From: CAZLDI01 sp964558415
GTDB lineage: Bacteria > Chloroflexota > Dehalococcoidia > SM23-28-2 > RBG-16-64-32
Length of the DNA stretch: 10,464 bases
Reading direction: 5' to 3'
Assembly (NCBI GenBank): GCA_964558415.1
Contig: CAZLDI010000035.1
Span: forward strand, 1 to 10,464
A program made the position numbers and the translations under genes. This document shows positions 6,180 through 10,464 of the stretch, one piece after another; the first letter of the stretch is position 1; each line of letters starts with the position of its first letter. Under the pieces are notes generated by a model. That model was not told the origin of the DNA and ran no database searches. It worked only from the letters and a program-made list of their open reading frames with translations.

Positions 6180-8141
6180 ATTCGCTACTTTCGATACGCG
6201 ATACTTATCGCGCTGACGCTGGGTGTGGGTGTTGCGGGCGTTCCGGCGCGGGAGTCGACGGCAAATCACACGTCGCCGCCTGCGCCACCGGCGGAGTACC
6301 AGGCGCTTTACGACGAGCTTGAGCAGAAGCTGACGGAGTTCGAGGGTCAGCTTGACGCCGAGTGGAGCGGCGGAGTGGGCACAGGCCGCTTCGCGGCGGC
6401 GCTGTCGTCGGCGAACGGGAACAAGAGCGCGGGGCTGCTGCACCCGTTCAACTGGGCGCGGATGATCGAGCAGCTTGACGCGTACCAGGCGATGGGCGTG
6501 GAGCTGGTGAAGATCGATACCCACTACCCGGTGTTCACGCCGGCGTTCCACACGTTCCTGGCCGCGAGCCCGCCGGTGTATTACCCGAACTACGCATACA
6601 CGCTGGCGGACTTCATCGGCACGCCGACAAGCTTTTACAATCGGCTGGTGGACGAGATCCGCGCGCGCGGGTTTGGGCTCTGGATAGAGCACTCGACGCT
6701 GTTCAACGACTTCTCGCCGACGCCGCCGGGAGCGTACTTCGCGGACATGCGGACGGCGGGCCTGGCTGCGACGCAGGCGCGCTATGCGAGCGAGCGGAGC
6801 GCGGAGGCGGTGCTCATCACATCGGAGCTGGCGCCGGACTACTACACGCTGGTGGACGAGCCGACGACGCAGAACGCTAACTTCGGCTACTTTGCGGGAC
6901 AGGTCCCGATTTACAGCGCCACCGGCTGGCGGGACTACACAGAGAGCGTGGCGCAGCAGATCATCGCCGCGGTGCCGGGCTCGCCGGCGCTGCTGGGCGC
7001 GGGCAGCGGCACGTGGGAGGGGCGCACTTACACGGAGCTGTTCGCGGCGCTGCCCGAGCTCGACTACATCGACTTTCACATATATCCGATTGAGACGCCG
7101 TTCGAGGACTTCTGGCAGAACGCTCTGGACTGGGCCGACTATGTGCGAGCGGTCGCTCCGGAGAAGCTGCTGACGATCGGCGAGACGTGGCTCTACAAGG
7201 TCAGCGAGGCCGAGCTGGTGTCAGGGCTTCCGGCGAATGACATCTTCGGGCGCGATGTCTACAGTTTCTGGGAGCCTCTGGACAGTCAGCACCTGGAGGT
7301 CATGTTCAAGCTGCTGCACTACAAGGGTTTCGAGGCGGTGATGCCGTTCTGGGCGACGTACTACTTCGCGTACCTCACCCACGGGGACCCGGACCTGGTA
7401 GGGCTCACGGTGGTTGAGCTGCTGTCCCTGGCGGGGCAGGAGGCGATCCCGAATATCCAGACGGTGACGCTGACCGGGACCGGCGAGAAGTTCCAGGAGA
7501 TCATCGACCGTCTGCCCGATGCCGATGGCGACGGCACACCGGACAGCGCGGACGCCGGGGATGCCGACGGCGACGGCGTCACCGACCAAGCGGAACACTA
7601 CTGCGGCGGCGTCGCTATTTCGGGGGCGCGGCGGCCGGAGCGCGTTGACGGGCCATTCGCGGGCGCGGACGACGACGGCGATGGCAGCATGAACGAGGCG
7701 CTACCGGTGGGGTCGGCCGCTTACGACTGCGACGGCGATGGGTTCTCGGGCGCGGCGGAAGACCACGTGTACTCGTATCTGTCGCAGTTGGCCGGCGACC
7801 AGAAGACGTGCCAGGAGTACGATGTCTCGCACCCGAACCCGAGCAATAAGCCGAGCAGGCGGTGGCCGGCCGATCTGTCGGGTCACGTGCCGGCCTCGTT
7901 CAGCAACAACAAGGTCAACGTCTCTGACCTGGGGTCGTTCATCGCGCCAGTGCGCTATTTCGGCACCGATGTGGGCACGAACGCGGGGGATGTGCGGTGG
8001 GACCTGGTGCCGGGTTCGACGTTTGGGCCGGAGATCAACGTGCAGGACCTGGCGGCGCTGACGGCCGGGACGGCGGCGTACCCGGCGATGCTGGGCGGGG
8101 TGCGGGCGTTTGGCGGACCGGCGTGCCCGTGGGCGCCGTAG
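6180..8141 (+). CDS. Secreted clan GH-A-like glycoside hydrolase with C-terminal dockerin-like module
   Basis: The predicted product is about 653 residues. The usual start codons offer only GTG at 6225, which would cut off most of a clear signal peptide; reading from ATT at 6180 gives MRYFRYAILIALTLGVGVAG with AGGGGAG about 8 bases upstream, so I use 6180. The N-terminal domain looks like a TIM-barrel hydrolase of clan GH-A: YTLVDEPTT (Glu227) sits where the acid/base NEP motif is expected, DFHIYPI (His300, Tyr302) matches the beta-6 His-x-Tyr, and LLTIGETW (Glu335) fits the nucleophile after beta-7. The 108-residue spacing of the glutamates is normal for the clan. The family and substrate are not identifiable. 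From about residue 447 the chain becomes the shared module: DADGDG loops, HYCGG, DDDGD, DCDGDGFSGAAEDHVYSY, KVNVSDLGSF, INVQDLAAL and AFGGPACPWAP. The enzyme is probably exported and held at or near the cell surface. Confidence 0.8.
   Translation: MRYFRYAILIALTLGVGVAGVPARESTANHTSPPAPPAEYQALYDELEQKLTEFEGQLDAEWSGGVGTGRFAAALSSANGNKSAGLLHPFNWARMIEQLDAYQAMGVELVKIDTHYPVFTPAFHTFLAASPPVYYPNYAYTLADFIGTPTSFYNRLVDEIRARGFGLWIEHSTLFNDFSPTPPGAYFADMRTAGLAATQARYASERSAEAVLITSELAPDYYTLVDEPTTQNANFGYFAGQVPIYSATGWRDYTESVAQQIIAAVPGSPALLGAGSGTWEGRTYTELFAALPELDYIDFHIYPIETPFEDFWQNALDWADYVRAVAPEKLLTIGETWLYKVSEAELVSGLPANDIFGRDVYSFWEPLDSQHLEVMFKLLHYKGFEAVMPFWATYYFAYLTHGDPDLVGLTVVELLSLAGQEAIPNIQTVTLTGTGEKFQEIIDRLPDADGDGTPDSADAGDADGDGVTDQAEHYCGGVAISGARRPERVDGPFAGADDDGDGSMNEALPVGSAAYDCDGDGFSGAAEDHVYSYLSQLAGDQKTCQEYDVSHPNPSNKPSRRWPADLSGHVPASFSNNKVNVSDLGSFIAPVRYFGTDVGTNAGDVRWDLVPGSTFGPEINVQDLAALTAGTAAYPAMLGGVRAFGGPACPWAP
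7794..8141 (+). repeat. C-terminal coding tract nearly identical to 10003-10350
   Basis: By hand alignment with no gaps at offset 2209, I count 16 differences in 348 positions against the end of the gene at 8545. Just upstream (7722-7793 against 9931-10002) I count 21 differences in 72. It encodes the dockerin-like part of the module. Confidence 0.85.
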
Positions 8142-8550
8142 GGGGACGGTCGAGTCGGGCTAAGAGCCCGACCCCCGGACTGTCTGAAATGCGGGGGCGG
8201 GATGGCTCCGCCCGTCCTTCGACGGGCTCAGGATGAGCGGGGCGGGGCGTTGGCGCGCGGTGGCGTTCGGGGGGCCGATGTGCCGGTGGCCCGAGTAGGG
8301 GGATGGGTGAGTCGGGCTGAGAGCCGGACCCCCGGACTGTCTGAAATGCGGGGGCGGGATGGCTCCGCTCGTCCTTCGACGGGCTCAGGATGAGCGGGGC
8401 GGGGCGTTGGCGCGCGGGCGTTCGGCGGGCGGGTGTGCCGGTGGCCGGAGTAGGGGGATGGGTGAGTCGGGCTAAGAGCCCGACCCCCGGACTGTCTGAA
8501 ATGCGGGGGCGGGATGGCTCCGCTCATGGTACGAGCGCCTCACCATGAGC
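8142..8550. repeat. Tandem array of about 156-bp hairpin units
   Basis: Three units follow one another. Each begins with H1 (8154-8172; 8311-8326 with one mismatch; 8466-8484), continues with H2 (CCCCCG...CGGGGG, e.g. 8172-8197) and H3 (8210-8238; 8367-8395; variant 8522-8550). Units two and three are preceded by decayed copies of the module's last codons, ending in TAG at 8296-8298 and 8451-8453, which are 157 and 155 bases apart counted from the real stop at 8139-8141. The array fills the whole gap between the two genes; I see no clear promoter in it. Confidence 0.85.
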
Positions 8551-10350
8551 GGTGGAGACATGGGAGCGCGGGGTCGTAGGAGTCGCCGGTATCGTTCGCG
8601 CACTATGAGACGTTGGGTTTTCGGGGCGGTCGTTGTCCTGGCGGTTGGGATGGTATTCGGTGGGGGCGGGGCGGCGCCGGCGGAGGCGTCGGCGTCGCAG
8701 TACGTGCGGACGGGGATGGTGGAGGTGGCGGAAGGCGGGCTGCTGGACTGGGCTGCCGACGGGACGGCGATCTACTACGACCACCTGGAGGCGGACGGCT
8801 TCTATGACGTCTGGCGGATGGACCCGGGCGGCTCCGGCCAGGTCTGCCTGACCTGCGCCCATCCTGATCTGCCCAATCGCAACCAGGGGAACCCGGTGCT
8901 TCATCCGGGCGGGCGCTACCTGGTGTTCCAGGCGCAGAAGGCGGTGCACGAGGCGGTCCCGCAGAGCTTCACGGAGCCGGGGTTCGGGCGATTCAATGAC
9001 CTCTGGGCGCTCGACCTGCAGACGAACGATGCCACGCAGCTGACCAACGTCGGGACGAGTGGGTGGGCGGGCACGCTGCAGCCGCAGTTCAGCAACGACG
9101 GCGCGAAGTTGCTCTGGGGCCAACTCGAGGGTCAGGGGTCGAACGGGCTGAACGACTGGGCCTTGATGGTCGCGGACTGGTCGGCGTCGCCGTCGCCGGG
9201 TCTGGCAAATACGCAGGTGCTCAACCCGGGGCCCGCACCCGGCTGGCTGGAGGTGCACGGCTGGAGCGCCGACGACTCATGGATCTACTTCACCTGCACG
9301 CCGGTCGCCGGCATGAGCGACAGCTACATGGACACCTGCCGAATGGACTTCGACACGCCGACGGAGGTGGCGCGCCTCAACTTCACATCGGGCACTGGGG
9401 GCGAGCCGGCGGAGTGGGACGACCACTCGCAGCTCTCGCCGGCAGGCGACGTCTACGCCTACATCTCGACGGAGCCGTACAGCGTCTCCAGTAACGTTGT
9501 GACGGCGTTGTTGACGCTTAAGACAGACGTCTGGCTGATGAACGCGGACGGCTCGGGCCGCACGCGCATCACGTATTTCAACGAGCCCGGGCAACCGGAC
9601 TACCTGGGGGTACGGGTCGTTGCGTCGGAGCTGCGCTGGAGCCCGGACGGCACGAAACTGGCCGCGCGTATTCAGACGCCGTCGCTGCCGGTGCGGAATC
9701 ACATCTACATCATCGACATCGCGCGGGACGTCGATGCAGACCAGACGCCGGACCACCTGGACGGCGGTGATACGGACGCCGACGGGATGAGCGATCAGTC
9801 CGAACATTACTGCGGATCTGACCCGGGGTCCGTGACGGGACGGCCGGAGCGCGTTGACGGGCCGTTCACGGGCATCGACGACGACGGCGACGACTCCGTG
9901 GACGAGCCGCTACCCTTCGGATCGAGCGTGTACGACTGCGACGGGGACGGATATAGCGGGGCGGCGGAGGATCACGTGTATTCGTACCTTCCCCAACTCA
10001 ACGGCGACCAGAAGACGTGCCAGGAGTACGATGTCTCGCACCCGAACCCGAGCAACAAGCCGAGCAGGCGGTGGCCGGCCGATCTGTCGGGTCACGTGCC
10101 GGGGTCGTTCAGCAACAACAAGGTCAACGTCTCTGACCTGGGGTCGTTCATCGCGCCAGTGCGCTATTTCGGCACCGATGTGGGCACGAACGCGGGGGAT
10201 GTGCGGTGGGACCTGGTGCCGGGGTCGACGTTTGGGTTCGAGATCAATGTGCAGGACCTGGCGGCGCTAACGGCCGGGGCGGCGGCGTATCCGGCGATGC
10301 TGGGCGGGGTGCGGGCGTTTGGGGGGCCGGCGTGCCCGTGGGCGGAGTAA
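8545..10350 (+). CDS. Secreted TolB-like six-repeat beta-propeller protein with C-terminal dockerin-like module
   Basis: The longest form is 601 residues. Starts are possible at 8545, 8560 and 8605, none with a well-placed ribosome site; MRRWVFGAVVVLAVGMVF at 8605 begins a good signal peptide ending near AEASA, while the longer forms add an arginine-rich stretch (RRSRRYRSR) only loosely like a twin-arginine signal. Six PD40/WD40-like repeats follow, with cores near residues 69 (WAADGTAIYY), 119 (LHPGGRYLVF), 182 (FSNDGAKLLW), 240 (WSADDSWIYF), 297 (LSPAGDVYAY) and 365 (WSPDGTKLAA), as in the TolB propeller. DVWRMDPGGSG and DVWLMNADGSG lie between blades. From about residue 395 comes the shared module: acidic loops, HYCGSDP, DCDGDGYSGAAEDHVYSY, KVNVSDLGSF, INVQDLAAL and AFGGPACPWAE. 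No enzyme activity is evident; such propellers usually bind proteins or carbohydrates. It may share a transcript with the gene upstream. Confidence 0.85.
   Translation: MSGGDMGARGRRSRRYRSRTMRRWVFGAVVVLAVGMVFGGGGAAPAEASASQYVRTGMVEVAEGGLLDWAADGTAIYYDHLEADGFYDVWRMDPGGSGQVCLTCAHPDLPNRNQGNPVLHPGGRYLVFQAQKAVHEAVPQSFTEPGFGRFNDLWALDLQTNDATQLTNVGTSGWAGTLQPQFSNDGAKLLWGQLEGQGSNGLNDWALMVADWSASPSPGLANTQVLNPGPAPGWLEVHGWSADDSWIYFTCTPVAGMSDSYMDTCRMDFDTPTEVARLNFTSGTGGEPAEWDDHSQLSPAGDVYAYISTEPYSVSSNVVTALLTLKTDVWLMNADGSGRTRITYFNEPGQPDYLGVRVVASELRWSPDGTKLAARIQTPSLPVRNHIYIIDIARDVDADQTPDHLDGGDTDADGMSDQSEHYCGSDPGSVTGRPERVDGPFTGIDDDGDDSVDEPLPFGSSVYDCDGDGYSGAAEDHVYSYLPQLNGDQKTCQEYDVSHPNPSNKPSRRWPADLSGHVPGSFSNNKVNVSDLGSFIAPVRYFGTDVGTNAGDVRWDLVPGSTFGFEINVQDLAALTAGAAAYPAMLGGVRAFGGPACPWAE
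10003..10350 (+). repeat. C-terminal coding tract nearly identical to 7794-8141
   Basis: Partner of the tract at 7794-8141, about 95% identical, and followed by the same hairpin unit downstream. Confidence 0.85.
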
Positions 10351-10464
10351 GGGGGTGGGTGAGTCGGGCTAAGAGGCCGACCCCCGGACTGTCTGAAATG
10401 CGGGGGCGTGATGGCTCCGCTCGTCCTTCGACGGGCTCAGGATGAGCGGGGCGGGGCGTTGGCG
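10351..10464. repeat. 3' hairpin unit after the TolB-like gene (cut by window end)
   Basis: H1 at 10363-10381 has one mismatch (AGGCCGAC in the right arm). H2 is CCCCCG (10381-10386) with CGGGGG (10401-10406). H3 is at 10419-10447. The order and spacing match the units after the Kelch and GH-like genes. The trailing GGGGCGGGGCGTTGGCG is also the same as in those units. Confidence 0.8.

Noticed and set aside
6135..7079. 314-codon minus-strand frame opposite the GH-like gene
   Set aside because: Arginine-rich composition without motifs; antisense shadow of a gene with a signal peptide and catalytic motifs.
8524..9258. 244-codon minus-strand frame opposite the TolB-like gene
   Set aside because: Low-complexity Arg/Pro-rich translation and no recognisable domain; the plus strand shows clear propeller repeats.

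Overview
The window is high-GC bacterial DNA carrying an acyl-CoA dehydrogenase of the FadE6/17/26 type, a REP-associated transposase, a VapBC toxin-antitoxin pair, three large secreted proteins with a common C-terminal module, and many short palindromic repeats. The style of the C-terminal module (DDDGD, DCDGDG, INVQDLAAL, ending in AFGGPxCPW) recalls secreted proteins of Dehalococcoidia-like Chloroflexota. That placement is from memory and is not proven by this sequence.

Layout. 1-555: repeat-filled intergenic DNA ending in a hairpin and ribosome binding site. 556-1734 (+): acyl-CoA dehydrogenase. 1743-1887: a hairpin and a REPIN-like element. 1884-2486 (-): RAYT transposase with a second REPIN-like element embedded in frame (2133-2234). 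2577-4295 (+): promoter and a secreted seven-repeat Kelch propeller protein. 4296-4615: repeats. 4616-5280 (-): vapC and vapB overlapping by GTGA, with a palindromic operator at 5282-5306. 5340-6100: a duplicated block of about 320 bp with small minisatellites. 6133-8141 (+): promoter and a secreted clan GH-A-like hydrolase, probably starting at an ATT codon. 8142-8550: a tandem array of units of about 156 bp. 8545-10350 (+): a secreted TolB-like six-repeat propeller protein. 10351-10464: the same downstream unit again, cut by the window end.

How the parts relate. The three secreted proteins have unrelated N-terminal domains but the same C-terminal module of about 190-210 residues, containing acidic EF-hand-like loops, conserved cysteines and two degenerate dockerin-like segments. 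Each gene is followed by the same group of hairpins. The last 348 bp of the second and third genes are about 95% identical, while the coding DNA just upstream is only about 70% identical, which suggests recent gene conversion or shuffling of a C-terminal cassette. The module may sort or anchor different exoproteins at the cell surface; this is inference.

The repeats belong to several REP-like families. The RAYT is the obvious candidate to mobilise the family whose two copies lie inside it and at its 3' end. The acyl-CoA dehydrogenase and the VapBC pair show no functional link to the secreted proteins.
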